Part shown: positions 8,484-16,385 of the stretch, piece after piece | Layout of the letters: each line of letters starts with the position of its first letter | How positions within the stretch are numbered: position 1 is the stretch's first letter | NCBI GenBank assembly: GCA_947589175.1 | Contig: CANPZR010000011.1 | Span: 1-24,779 of the forward strand | DNA from: an uncultured Lachnospiraceae bacterium | GTDB lineage: Bacteria > Bacillota > Clostridia > Lachnospirales > Lachnospiraceae | DNA length: 24,779 bases | Direction: 5' to 3' | Program-made: the position numbers and the translations under genes | The notes under the pieces: generated by a model | Database searches by the model: none | What the model was told of the DNA's origin: nothing | What the model saw: the letters and a program-made list of their open reading frames with translations, nothing else

Positions 8484-8518
8484 TGATACTACCTGTAGAT
8501 TAAACGCAGGAGGTATCA
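8484..8518 (+). promoter_or_regulatory. Hairpin covering the ribosome binding site of the 8521 gene
   Basis: TGATAC (8484-8489) pairs with GTATCA (8513-8518), and CCTG (8492-8495) pairs with CAGG (8507-8510), separated by a 2x2 internal loop; the apical loop is 11 bases. The AGGAGG ribosome binding site (8508-8513) is mostly within the 3' arm, and the arm ends two bases before the ATG. This could lower translation until opened. It could also be a dyad operator in DNA. Confidence 0.5.
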
Positions 8519-8520
8519 TT

Positions 8521-8778
8521 ATGGACGAAAAAGGAAAAAAGACGGATTATCATGAATTTGAGTTTGGCGAGGGCGTGGATGCGATGGCGTCTTCTTCCGC
8601 AACGGACTGCACCGGCGTGATGTGGCGGTCCCCCTACACGGACGCGGAATTTGATTCCTACCGGGACGTCTACGATTTTGAGCCCCCGGAGCCGGGCAAG
8701 TACCCCTCCGCCACGGAAAATGCTTTCAGCGATATAAACAGGAAACTGAAAGAGAAGCAGAAAAATAAAAATTCATAA
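8521..8778 (+). CDS. Small acidic protein of unknown function
   Basis: I do not recognise this 85-residue protein. It is acidic and aromatic in the middle (YTDAEFDSYRDVYDFEPPEPG) and ends in a basic, Asn/Lys-rich tail (KLKEKQKNKNS). There is no signal peptide, membrane segment or known motif. AGGAGG at 8508-8513 lies seven bases before the ATG, which supports it being translated. It follows the AbiEi-like gene by 52 bases and precedes araA by 25, so it is probably co-transcribed with araA. Nothing in the sequence suggests it is the missing AbiEii toxin, which would be far longer. Confidence 0.75.
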   Translation: MDEKGKKTDYHEFEFGEGVDAMASSSATDCTGVMWRSPYTDAEFDSYRDVYDFEPPEPGKYPSATENAFSDINRKLKEKQKNKNS

Positions 8779-8803
8779 AAATCATTAAAGAGGGAGGTAT
8801 ATC

Positions 8804-10300
8804 ATGCTAACAGCAAAAAATTATAAGTTCTGGTTCTGCACTGGCTCGCAGGACCTGTATGGGGACGAATGTCTGGCTCACGTGGCAGAACACGCGAAAA
8901 AGATCGTGGAGGCCCTGAATCAGTGCGGCCTGTTGCCGTATGAGGTAGTGTGGAAGCCGACGCTGATTACGAACGAGCTGATCCGCAAGACGTTTAACGA
9001 GGCCAACGGAGACGACGAGTGCGCGGGCGTTATCACCTGGATGCACACGTTCTCACCGGCCAAGTCCTGGATTCTGGGACTGCAGGAGTACCGCAAGCCG
9101 CTCTTGCATCTGCACACCCAGTTCAACGAGGAAATTCCCTATGATTCCATCGACATGGATTTCATGAACGAGAACCAGGCGGCGCACGGCGACCGCGAGT
9201 ACGGCCATATCGTCAGCCGGATGCGCATTGAGCGCAAGGTAGTTGTGGGACACTGGAGCGATCCGGTGGTGCAGCAGAAAATCGGCTCCTGGATGCGCAC
9301 GGCCGTGGGCATTATGGAGAGCAGCCACATCCGCGTTATGCGCGTGGCTGATAATATGCGCAACGTAGCGGTTACCGAGGGCGACAAGGTAGAGGCTCAG
9401 ATCAAGTTCGGCTGGGAGATCGACGCCTATCCGGTCAACGAGATCGCGGAGAGTGTGGCCGCCGTGTCCGAGGCGGACACTAACGCTCTGGTGGAAGAAT
9501 ATTACGACAAATACGAGATTCTCTTAGAGGGAAGGGATCCGGCGGAGTTCCGCAAGCATGTAGCGGTGCAGGCGCAGATCGAGCTCGGCTTTGAGAGATT
9601 TCTGGAGGAGAAAAATTATCAGGCAATCGTCACCCACTTCGGCGATCTGGGCGCCTTAAAGCAGCTTCCGGGCCTCGCGATCCAGCGACTGATGGAGAAG
9701 GGCTACGGATTCGGCGCGGAGGGCGACTGGAAGGTTGCCGCCATGGTGCGCCTGATGAAGATTATGACAGCGGGCATGAAGGACGCCAAGGGAACTTCCA
9801 TGCTGGAGGATTATACATATAATCTGGTGAAGGGCAAGGAGGGAATCCTGGAGGCTCACATGCTGGAGATCTGCCCGTCCATCGCGGACGGCCCGATCAG
9901 CATCAAGTGCCAGCCGTTGTCTATGGGCGACAGAGAGGATCCGGCCCGCCTGGTATTCACATCGAAGGAGGGACACGGAATCGCTACCTCCCTGATCGAC
10001 CTGGGCAACCGCTTCCGCCTGATCATTAACGACGTGGAGTGCAAGAAGAATGAGAAGCCGATGCCGAAGCTCCCGACCGCCACTAATTTCTGGACGCCGG
10101 AGCCGGATATGTACACCGGAGCCGAGGCGTGGATTCTGGCAGGCGGCGCGCATCACACCGCGTTTACCTACGACCTGACCGCCGATCAGATGGGCGACTG
10201 GGCAAACGCTATGGGCATTGAGGCGGTTTACATTGATAAAGACACGAAAATCCGCGACTTTAAGCGGGATCTGATGTTGGGCGAAGTATTTTATCGCTAA
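8804..10300 (+). CDS. araA: L-arabinose isomerase
   Basis: AraA interconverts L-arabinose and L-ribulose in the cytoplasm, the first step of bacterial arabinose use. The 498 residues are collinear with E. coli AraA: WFCTGSQDLYG, WMHTFSPAKSWI, HLHTQFNEEIP, SIDMDFMN, GSWMR, DNMRNVAVTEGDKVEAQI, FGDL, KQLPGLAIQRLM and GGAHHT. The Mn2+ ligands correspond to Glu306 (FGAEGDW), Glu335 (MLEDYTY), His352 (EAHMLE) and a His of the 450-451 pair. ATG 8804 has GGGAGG at 8792-8797. The next gene, a GH43 enzyme, follows by 29 bases and could supply arabinose from imported oligosaccharides. No araB, araD or transporter is in the window. Confidence 0.97.
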   Translation: MLTAKNYKFWFCTGSQDLYGDECLAHVAEHAKKIVEALNQCGLLPYEVVWKPTLITNELIRKTFNEANGDDECAGVITWMHTFSPAKSWILGLQEYRKPLLHLHTQFNEEIPYDSIDMDFMNENQAAHGDREYGHIVSRMRIERKVVVGHWSDPVVQQKIGSWMRTAVGIMESSHIRVMRVADNMRNVAVTEGDKVEAQIKFGWEIDAYPVNEIAESVAAVSEADTNALVEEYYDKYEILLEGRDPAEFRKHVAVQAQIELGFERFLEEKNYQAIVTHFGDLGALKQLPGLAIQRLMEKGYGFGAEGDWKVAAMVRLMKIMTAGMKDAKGTSMLEDYTYNLVKGKEGILEAHMLEICPSIADGPISIKCQPLSMGDREDPARLVFTSKEGHGIATSLIDLGNRFRLIINDVECKKNEKPMPKLPTATNFWTPEPDMYTGAEAWILAGGAHHTAFTYDLTADQMGDWANAMGIEAVYIDKDTKIRDFKRDLMLGEVFYR

Positions 10301-10329
10301 ATATTTTGGCAGAAACGAGGATTAACGAG

Positions 10330-11673
10330 ATGGGAAAGATACAATATCCAACGGAGCCGCCCGCGCAGCCTCCGAAATCCATTCTAAAGAGGAAACCGGA
10401 GAATCCGGGGCAGATTCCGAAGGATCTGGGGCTTTGGCTGACGCACGATCCGGCAATCTATCAGGACGAGACGACCGGTTATTATTATATATATGGAACC
10501 AACGCCATTTGCCAGAAATCAAAGGATCTGATTCACTGGGAAATGGTGGGAAAAGTGATTGATGAGCCGCCGAAGGACTCTCAGGAATGGGTCGGAACCA
10601 ATTACATATGGGCGCCGGATATTGTCAAGGTGGGAAATGAATACCGCCTCTACGGTTCAAATTCCTCCTGGGGCGTGCGCCAGTCCTGCATTTTTCTGGC
10701 CGTGGCGGACAATCCGGAGGGGCCGTTTGTGCCCAAGCAGGCCGTGCTGAAAACCAGCAACTCGGTCAACGCCAACGCCATTGACGCCAATATCATCACG
10801 GACGTAAAGACCGGCGAGATGTACATGCTGTATGGCTCCTTTTGGGGCGGCTGCCACATCATAAAGCTGGATAAGGAGACGGGACTGGCGGCGGAGGATG
10901 GGCTGGGAATTTGCCTGGCGAGCCGTCCGTCCTGGCTGAGCACCGCAGTAGAGGGGCCTTATATGATCTACAACCCGGACACGGACTATTACTATCTCTT
11001 TGTGTCCTACGGCTCGCTAAAGACGGATTACCAGATCCGCGTCGGCCGCAGCAAGCATGTGACGGGGCCCTTTGTGGACCACAACGGCAAGGAGATGACC
11101 GATCCATTTGACCCGGGCAACACCATCGGCCTGATGCAGATGTGCGGCTACAGCTGGAACGATGGCACGGCATACATGAGCCCGGGGCACAATTCCGTGC
11201 TTCACGATAAAGATGGAAGCTGGTATATGGTGTGCCATATCCGGGAGAAAAATTATAAGGACACGAACAAAATGGAGCCGTCCACCATGCAGATCCGGAA
11301 AATGTTCTGGACGAGGGCGGGCTGGCCGGTAGTTTCGCCGGAGCCCTATGCCGGGGAGATTGACCAGGAGATTCCGTTAGAGGAAGTGCTTGGAAAATAT
11401 GAGCGAATCAATCTGGCGTATTCTCTCCCGCAGGGCGTGCAGAGCGCTGTCCCGATGAAGCTCGACCGAGGGAAATACGGCGATTATTACGAGTGCTGTT
11501 CCATTCAGGGACAGTGGGAGTATAAGAATGGCCGATTTTATATTTCTTACGGCCCCCACAAGGAGGAGGCCTTCGTGACGGCCGTGTGGGACGCGGAGCG
11601 GAATTGTCCAACGATCGGTCTGGCGGGTCTTTCGGAGGAGGGAGTGCCGTTCTGGGCGAAAAAGAGGGAATAG
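10330..11673 (+). CDS. Glycoside hydrolase family 43, probable intracellular arabinanase/arabinofuranosidase
   Basis: A protein of 447 residues with a five-bladed GH43 catalytic domain. The three acidic active-site residues can be placed: Asp40 in LTHDPAIYQ (base), Asp152 in NAIDANIITD (pKa modulator) and Glu208 in TAVEGPYMIY (acid). The closest type by pattern is arabinan endo-1,5-alpha-L-arabinosidase-like. The C-terminal third looks like an accessory beta-sandwich. There is no signal peptide, so it should act in the cytoplasm on imported arabino-oligosaccharides and feed araA just upstream. ATG 10330 is preferred over TTG 10306 because GAGG at 10317-10320 is nine bases upstream. GH43 specificity cannot be settled from motifs; xylosidase activity is possible. 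Confidence 0.9.
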   Translation: MGKIQYPTEPPAQPPKSILKRKPENPGQIPKDLGLWLTHDPAIYQDETTGYYYIYGTNAICQKSKDLIHWEMVGKVIDEPPKDSQEWVGTNYIWAPDIVKVGNEYRLYGSNSSWGVRQSCIFLAVADNPEGPFVPKQAVLKTSNSVNANAIDANIITDVKTGEMYMLYGSFWGGCHIIKLDKETGLAAEDGLGICLASRPSWLSTAVEGPYMIYNPDTDYYYLFVSYGSLKTDYQIRVGRSKHVTGPFVDHNGKEMTDPFDPGNTIGLMQMCGYSWNDGTAYMSPGHNSVLHDKDGSWYMVCHIREKNYKDTNKMEPSTMQIRKMFWTRAGWPVVSPEPYAGEIDQEIPLEEVLGKYERINLAYSLPQGVQSAVPMKLDRGKYGDYYECCSIQGQWEYKNGRFYISYGPHKEEAFVTAVWDAERNCPTIGLAGLSEEGVPFWAKKRE

Positions 11674-11675
11674 TA

Positions 11676-11704
11676 TTGACTTTTGTCCTTAAAAGAGTTA
11701 AAAT
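11676..11704 (+). promoter_or_regulatory. Sigma-A promoter for the secreted LamG protein
   Basis: TTGACT (11676-11681), 17 bases, then TAAAAT (11699-11704). It starts three bases after the GH43 stop, leaving a leader of about 100 bases before ATG 11811, which has AAGGAGGAAGG upstream. The gene is therefore probably expressed separately from araA. Confidence 0.65.
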
Positions 11705-11810
11705 AATATAAATTTGCAACAGGAGTCGCCCAATGTGAGCGAGGGACGCAGAGGGAGATTTTTGCGGCAGAAAAAACAAAATTAAAATTAATAAGGAGGA
11801 AGGAAGAAAC

Positions 11811-13748
11811 ATGAGAAAGAGTTTCAAAAAAGGGCTCGCCCTGTTGATGTCGGCAGCACTGGCGCTGGGCGCACCGGTGGCTGTGGGCACGGATACCGCT
11901 AAGGCAGCCGAGGTTGAAGCAGATGCAAGCGGAGTTGCAACACTGAATGGCGTGGCATGGTGGGATGCTGCTAATGATTCTACTAAAAATTATACAGTAG
12001 GGGCTAGTTTAGTAAATTATATCATGCCTGCAGCAAATGATATGCCGTTTTCAATGGAAGTTTGGCAGGGAAAGTTAGAAACAGAGGGAGGTATTTTCCT
12101 CACAACTGACACTAACAAAAATGCTTGGTGGGCATCGACTACAAAGCCAGAAGGAGCAGCAGATCCCACAGTTACTAAAGGTGATGCTACTGTAGTAAAA
12201 GGACATATTTATCGTGTTACAACTACAACAACGGCAGATTCTGTCAAGATTGAGTGTTTTGATGAGACAGATAACAAAGCATTTTCAACCGTTGAAGCTA
12301 CTGTCAATCCGTTTGGTGATACGGCATTATTCCATATCCAGTGTCAGACGGGAACAATGTATGTGGCAGATGACAAGGCAGCATTGGAAAAAGTAGAACT
12401 TCCTGTTGATCCGGAGCCGACCGCACCGGCAGCATCTGATGGGGCAGTGTCGGGAGACACTAGTGCTCAGAATGCACCGGGAACGGATTTCTCCAAGATT
12501 GAGAAACAGCCGGTAGTGAAGTATACTTTTGACAATGCTACAGATGTAGATCTTACAGGCAGCAAGGCAACGGTAGAGAATGGAATTCTGAATCTGGCAA
12601 CAGAGGCAGGTCATCATCAGGAATATTATGCAAAGATTGATGATTTGAGCAGTTATGATTTCTCCAAGGGATTTACATGGACTGCAGATGTAAAGGTAGA
12701 CGCTTGGCCTTCGGGTGATTGGACAGGCATCATTACGCTTGGTGATGGAGAATTAGGAAAAGGAATTGATAACGGAACAGTTGGCTATCATTACACAATC
12801 GGTTTAAGCTCCATTCTGGATTACAACAAATCTGGAACAATGGGTAAGGTTGGTTACATGGGAGGCGGCCAGTTCTTTAATGATAATGTTGGCCCAATGG
12901 TAGCAGGCGTAGCACTTCCGGATGCTCCATATGTTTATAACTGGTATAGTTTTGAGACAAGCCAGAAGAAATGGGATACTATTGCAGTGACGATTGACGC
13001 TGACAATAAGATGGCTACTTACATTAATGGCGTAGAGATTCAGAGATATACAGATGCTGCAATCGCAGAGATTTTGGCAGCACTTAAGAGTGCGAAGAAC
13101 AATTATCTGGGAACTGGTTATTGGAGCGGTGACGATGATTTTATCGGAGCTATGGACAATGTAGGTATTTATGACACTGCTCTTAGTGCTGATGAGATTA
13201 AGAGCCTTACATCTGCAACTGCCAATAATGATGCACCTAGTGGTGATACTAGTGGCGGAACACAGTCGGGCAAGAAGTCAATTACCATTGCGGATGCTGC
13301 TTATAAATCCGGCAAGGTAACGGGAACCCTGAACGCTGAGAACGCCACTGTTAAGGTACAGGTAGGCGACGCTGAGGCTAAGGATGCAACTGTAAGCGGC
13401 AAGACATTTACCTTCGATGCAGGTACTGTAAAAGCAGGAACAGCTATTAAGATTACGGCTACTGCAGAGGGTTATATGTCAGCTAGCAAGACCATTACCG
13501 TATCCGCAGCTAAGAAAACAATCAAGCTTTCCAGCGTAAAGGCCAAGGGTAAGAAGGTAACCGGTAAGGTATCCGTTGCAAAGGCAACTGTAAAGGTTAA
13601 AGTCGGCAAGGCTGCCTATAAGAAAGCAAAGGTAAGCGGCAAGAAGTTCACACTCAAGACAAAGAAGATGAAGAAGGGTACTAAGGTTATCGTAAAGGCA
13701 ACCAAGAGCGGTTGCAAGGCTGCAAAGAAGACCGTAAAGGCTAAATAA
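11811..13748 (+). CDS. Secreted LamG/ConA-fold protein with two Ig-like repeats and a lysine-rich tail
   Basis: A 645-residue secreted protein. Residues 1-33 are a signal peptide with an AKA-A-type cleavage site. Residues about 40-195 are a beta-rich module, 196-230 an Ala/Pro/Asp/Ser linker, and about 235-468 a LamG/concanavalin-like module (KYTFDNATDVDLTG, TYINGVEIQRY, GAMDNVGIYDTALSADEI). After a Ser/Gly/Thr linker come two related Ig-like repeats, 489-567 and 568-645, sharing KVTG, ATVKV, VSGK and KxGT positions. The first is near neutral; the second has 30 Lys in 78 residues and no Asp or Glu. No sortase motif is seen, so the tail may bind anionic wall polymers. Codons are more AT-rich than in flanking genes. 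The place beside araA/GH43 hints at arabinan or other glycan binding. No catalytic motif is seen. Confidence 0.85.
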   Translation: MRKSFKKGLALLMSAALALGAPVAVGTDTAKAAEVEADASGVATLNGVAWWDAANDSTKNYTVGASLVNYIMPAANDMPFSMEVWQGKLETEGGIFLTTDTNKNAWWASTTKPEGAADPTVTKGDATVVKGHIYRVTTTTTADSVKIECFDETDNKAFSTVEATVNPFGDTALFHIQCQTGTMYVADDKAALEKVELPVDPEPTAPAASDGAVSGDTSAQNAPGTDFSKIEKQPVVKYTFDNATDVDLTGSKATVENGILNLATEAGHHQEYYAKIDDLSSYDFSKGFTWTADVKVDAWPSGDWTGIITLGDGELGKGIDNGTVGYHYTIGLSSILDYNKSGTMGKVGYMGGGQFFNDNVGPMVAGVALPDAPYVYNWYSFETSQKKWDTIAVTIDADNKMATYINGVEIQRYTDAAIAEILAALKSAKNNYLGTGYWSGDDDFIGAMDNVGIYDTALSADEIKSLTSATANNDAPSGDTSGGTQSGKKSITIADAAYKSGKVTGTLNAENATVKVQVGDAEAKDATVSGKTFTFDAGTVKAGTAIKITATAEGYMSASKTITVSAAKKTIKLSSVKAKGKKVTGKVSVAKATVKVKVGKAAYKKAKVSGKKFTLKTKKMKKGTKVIVKATKSGCKAAKKTVKAK

Positions 13749-13779
13749 TATTACGACAGGATAGTATTTAGTAATCAGA

Positions 13780-13806
13780 GGGCATCCGAGAGGGTGCCCT
13801 TTTTTT
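13780..13806 (+). terminator. Rho-independent terminator of the LamG-protein gene
   Basis: GGGCATCC (13780-13787) pairs with GGGTGCCC (13792-13799), eight pairs with one wobble, closed by a GAGA tetraloop and followed by seven T (13800-13806). Confidence 0.9.
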
Positions 13807-13815
13807 AAAAACAAT

Positions 13816-13844
13816 TTGACATTCCCCTCCCAAATGGATATAAT
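13816..13844 (+). promoter_or_regulatory. Consensus sigma-A promoter of the thrS T-box transcript
   Basis: Perfect TTGACA (13816-13821), 17 bases, perfect TATAAT (13839-13844). Transcription should begin near 13851, at the first bases of the T-box leader. Confidence 0.9.
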
Positions 13845-13850
13845 GACAAT

Positions 13851-14077
13851 AACACGTTGATGAGGAGAGTAGGATGCCGGACATGCCAGAGAGAGGCGCG
13901 TTTGCTGGAAGCGCCTTCATGGAACGCATCGGAAGACCACCTCGGAGTGGCCCCAATCCGGTCCGGTTAGCGCCGTTACAGTAAATGAAGCTGGGAAATT
14001 TTATTTCCAACAAGGGTGGAACCGCGAGATCATTACGACCCCGTCCCTTCTTGCGAGAGAAGGGTCGCGGTCTTTTT
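13851..14077 (+). promoter_or_regulatory. Threonine T-box riboswitch
   Basis: A T-box leader that reads uncharged tRNA-Thr and controls thrS by antitermination. Stem I begins GATGAGGAGAGTAGG (13859-13873), with distal elements AGAGAGGCGCG and GCTGGAAGCGCC. The specifier loop reads GAAGACCA, giving specifier ACC (Thr) at 13936-13938 before the CCTC that closes stem I. The T-box core AAGGGTGGAACCGCG is at 14012-14026, followed by a terminator hairpin (about 14037-14071) and a U tract. Uncharged tRNA-Thr would stabilise the antiterminator through the TGGAACCGCG bulge. Confidence 0.95.
14037..14077 (+). terminator. T-box-controlled terminator
   Basis: The 5' arm starting GACCCCGTCCCTTCT (14037-14051) pairs, with two mismatches, with AGAAGGGTCGCGGTC (14058-14072), followed by TTTTTT. 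It is mutually exclusive with the antiterminator formed by the T-box core just upstream. Confidence 0.88.
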
Positions 14078-14106
14078 TAATTTTAGTAAAGAAAGGAAAT
14101 GATAGC

Positions 14107-16071
14107 ATGAAAGTGACTTTGAAGGATGGATCAAGCAAGGAATACGCACAGGCCATGCCGATTATTGATATCGCGAGGGATATCAGCGAGGGGCTGGCGC
14201 GGGTTGCATGCGCGGCGGAATTAGACGGGAAGGTGGTGGATCTGCGTACGGTCGTGGACGGCGAGCACACGCTGAATATCCTCACCTTCGACAGCGAGAA
14301 GGGAAAGGCGGCGTACCGTCACACGGCGTCACATGTGCTGGCGCAGGCGATCAAGCGCCTGTACCCGGAGGCGAAATGCGCCATCGGTCCGTCGATTGAC
14401 GAGGGATTTTACTATGATTTTGACATGGAGCCGCTCGACAGGGAGGCTCTGGACAATATTGAAAAGGAAATCAAGAAGGTCATCAAGGAAGGGGCGGAGC
14501 TGACGCGCTTTACCCTTCCGAGAGAAGAGGCCATCGAGCTGATGAAAAAGAGGGAGGAGCCCTACAAGGTGGAGCTGATCGAGGATCTGCCGGAGGACGC
14601 GGAGATTTCATTCTATCAGCAGGGAGAGTTTATCGACCTGTGCGCCGGCCCTCACCTTATGAGCACGAAGCCGCTGAAGGCAGTGAAGCTGATTTCTTCC
14701 TCCGGCGCCTACTGGAGAGGCAGTGAGAAAAATAAAATGCTGACGCGCATTTACGGAACCGCCTACACGAAAAAAGCGAATCTGGACGCCTATCTGGAGC
14801 ACCTGGAGGACATCAAGAAGCGCGACCACAACAAGCTGGGACGCGAGCTGGAGATTTTCACGACTGTTGATGTGATCGGTCAGGGACTCCCGCTTTTGAT
14901 GCCGAACGGCGTCAAGATTATCCAGACGCTGCAGCGCTGGATTGAGGACGAGGAGGATAAGCGCGGCTATATGAGGACCAAGACGCCGCTGATGGCGAAG
15001 TCGGATCTGTACAAGATTTCCGGACACTGGGATCACTACAAGGAGGGCATGTTCGTGCTGGGAGACGAGGAAAAGGATAAAGAAGTCTATGCCCTGCGCC
15101 CGATGACATGTCCCTTCCAATATTATGTATATAAAGCCAGCCAGAAATCCTACCGCGATCTGCCCTGCCGCTACGGCGAGACGTCAACGCTGTTCCGCAA
15201 CGAGGATTCCGGCGAGATGCACGGCCTGACCAGAGTGCGCCAGTTCACGATTTCCGAGGGGCATCTGATCGTGCGCCCGGATCAGATGGTGAGCGAGTTT
15301 AAGGACTGTATAGCTCTGGCGCAGTACTGTCTCCAGACGCTGGGACTGGAGGAGGACGTCACCTACCATCTGTCCAAGTGGGATCCGGAGAACCGGGAGA
15401 AATATGTGGGCGAGCCGGAGGTCTGGGAGGAAACGGAGGCGTCCATCCGGCGGGTTCTGCAGGAGCTTGATATTCCGTTTACCGAGGATGTGGGCGAGGC
15501 CGCTTTCTATGGTCCCAAGGTGGATATTAACGCCAAAAACGTGTACGGCAAAGAGGACACTATGATTACGATTCAGTGGGATGCGCTGTTGGCGGAGCAG
15601 TTTGACATGTATTATATCGATGAAAACGGCGACAAGGTCCGCCCATATATCATCCACAGAACCTCGATGGGCTGCTACGAGAGGACGCTGGCATGGCTCA
15701 TTGAAAAATACGCGGGGGCATTTCCGACCTGGCTGTGCCCGGAGCAGGTGCGCGTACTTCCGATTTCTGAAAAATATCTGGATTACGCGAAGAAAGTGGA
15801 AGACGAATTAAAGAAAAATGATATCCGGTGCAGTGTGGACGTGCGTTCGGAGAAAATCGGCTACAAGATCCGCGAGGCGCGCCTGAAAAAAATCCCCTAT
15901 ATGCTGGTAGTGGGTCAGAAAGAGGAGGAAGAAGGCGTTGTGTCTGTCCGCAGCCGGTTCAAGGGCGATGAGGGACAGAAGGCGCTGGATGCGTTTATCG
16001 ATGAGATCTGCCGGGAGATCCGCACGAAGGAAATCCGCAAGGTGGAGGTAGCAGAGGAGGACAAGAAATGA
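14107..16071 (+). CDS. thrS: Threonyl-tRNA synthetase
   Basis: ThrRS charges tRNA-Thr in the cytoplasm. The 654 residues show the full architecture: TGS domain (1-62), editing domain with His72-x3-His76 and Cys179-x3-His183, class II core with motif 2 (LFRNEDSGEMHGLTRVRQF, about 362-380) and motif 3 (GCYERTLAWLIEKY, 522-535), and a C-terminal anticodon-binding domain (about 545-640). The zinc ligands of the active site are Cys335, His386 and His517. Glu384 (FTISEGH) stands where E. coli has Asp383 (QDDAH), a threonine-recognition residue; this is a conservative change. ATG 14107 follows AAAGGAAATGATAGC. Expression is under the upstream Thr T-box. The stop overlaps the next gene by four bases. 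Confidence 0.97.
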   Translation: MKVTLKDGSSKEYAQAMPIIDIARDISEGLARVACAAELDGKVVDLRTVVDGEHTLNILTFDSEKGKAAYRHTASHVLAQAIKRLYPEAKCAIGPSIDEGFYYDFDMEPLDREALDNIEKEIKKVIKEGAELTRFTLPREEAIELMKKREEPYKVELIEDLPEDAEISFYQQGEFIDLCAGPHLMSTKPLKAVKLISSSGAYWRGSEKNKMLTRIYGTAYTKKANLDAYLEHLEDIKKRDHNKLGRELEIFTTVDVIGQGLPLLMPNGVKIIQTLQRWIEDEEDKRGYMRTKTPLMAKSDLYKISGHWDHYKEGMFVLGDEEKDKEVYALRPMTCPFQYYVYKASQKSYRDLPCRYGETSTLFRNEDSGEMHGLTRVRQFTISEGHLIVRPDQMVSEFKDCIALAQYCLQTLGLEEDVTYHLSKWDPENREKYVGEPEVWEETEASIRRVLQELDIPFTEDVGEAAFYGPKVDINAKNVYGKEDTMITIQWDALLAEQFDMYYIDENGDKVRPYIIHRTSMGCYERTLAWLIEKYAGAFPTWLCPEQVRVLPISEKYLDYAKKVEDELKKNDIRCSVDVRSEKIGYKIREARLKKIPYMLVVGQKEEEEGVVSVRSRFKGDEGQKALDAFIDEICREIRTKEIRKVEVAEEDKK

Positions 16072-16370
16072 CGGAATACAAGGCAAATGTCAAGGCGATT
16101 ATAGCGCTGATTTTAGGAATTTTATCTGTTCTGTGCTGCTGTGCCTGGTATGTGGGACTGCTTGTGGGGATTGCCGCTGTGGTTCTGGGAATCCTTGGAT
16201 ATCGGGACGATAATCCGAGACAGAAAGACGCCGCTATTGCGGGAATCGTCACCGGTGCTGTGGGAGTGGCACTGTCGATTTCCGTTGCCGTAATTGCCAT
16301 ATTTTTCTCGACCAGAATGGATCCGCAGACGCCGTCGTCAACGGTGATGATGATCTGTTCCATGCTTTGA
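16068..16370 (+). CDS. Small membrane protein, DUF4190-like
   Basis: A protein of 100 residues with two hydrophobic hairpin-like segments (about 9-43 and 55-82) joined by a charged loop GYRDDNPRQKDAA. The segment pattern, with LGILSVLCCCAWYVGLLVGIAAVVLGILG-like composition, is that of DUF4190 membrane proteins. Its ATG overlaps the thrS stop in an ATGA junction, so it is translationally coupled to thrS and should share its T-box control. Function is unknown. The following gene encodes a related protein. Confidence 0.8.
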   Translation: MTEYKANVKAIIALILGILSVLCCCAWYVGLLVGIAAVVLGILGYRDDNPRQKDAAIAGIVTGAVGVALSISVAVIAIFFSTRMDPQTPSSTVMMICSML

Positions 16371-16385
16371 TCGGAGGTGTCTGAG

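Noticed and set aside
8521..8778. 85-residue protein as AbiEii toxin or partner
   Set aside because: AbiEii nucleotidyltransferases are much longer and carry a GS-x10-DxD type motif, which is absent here.
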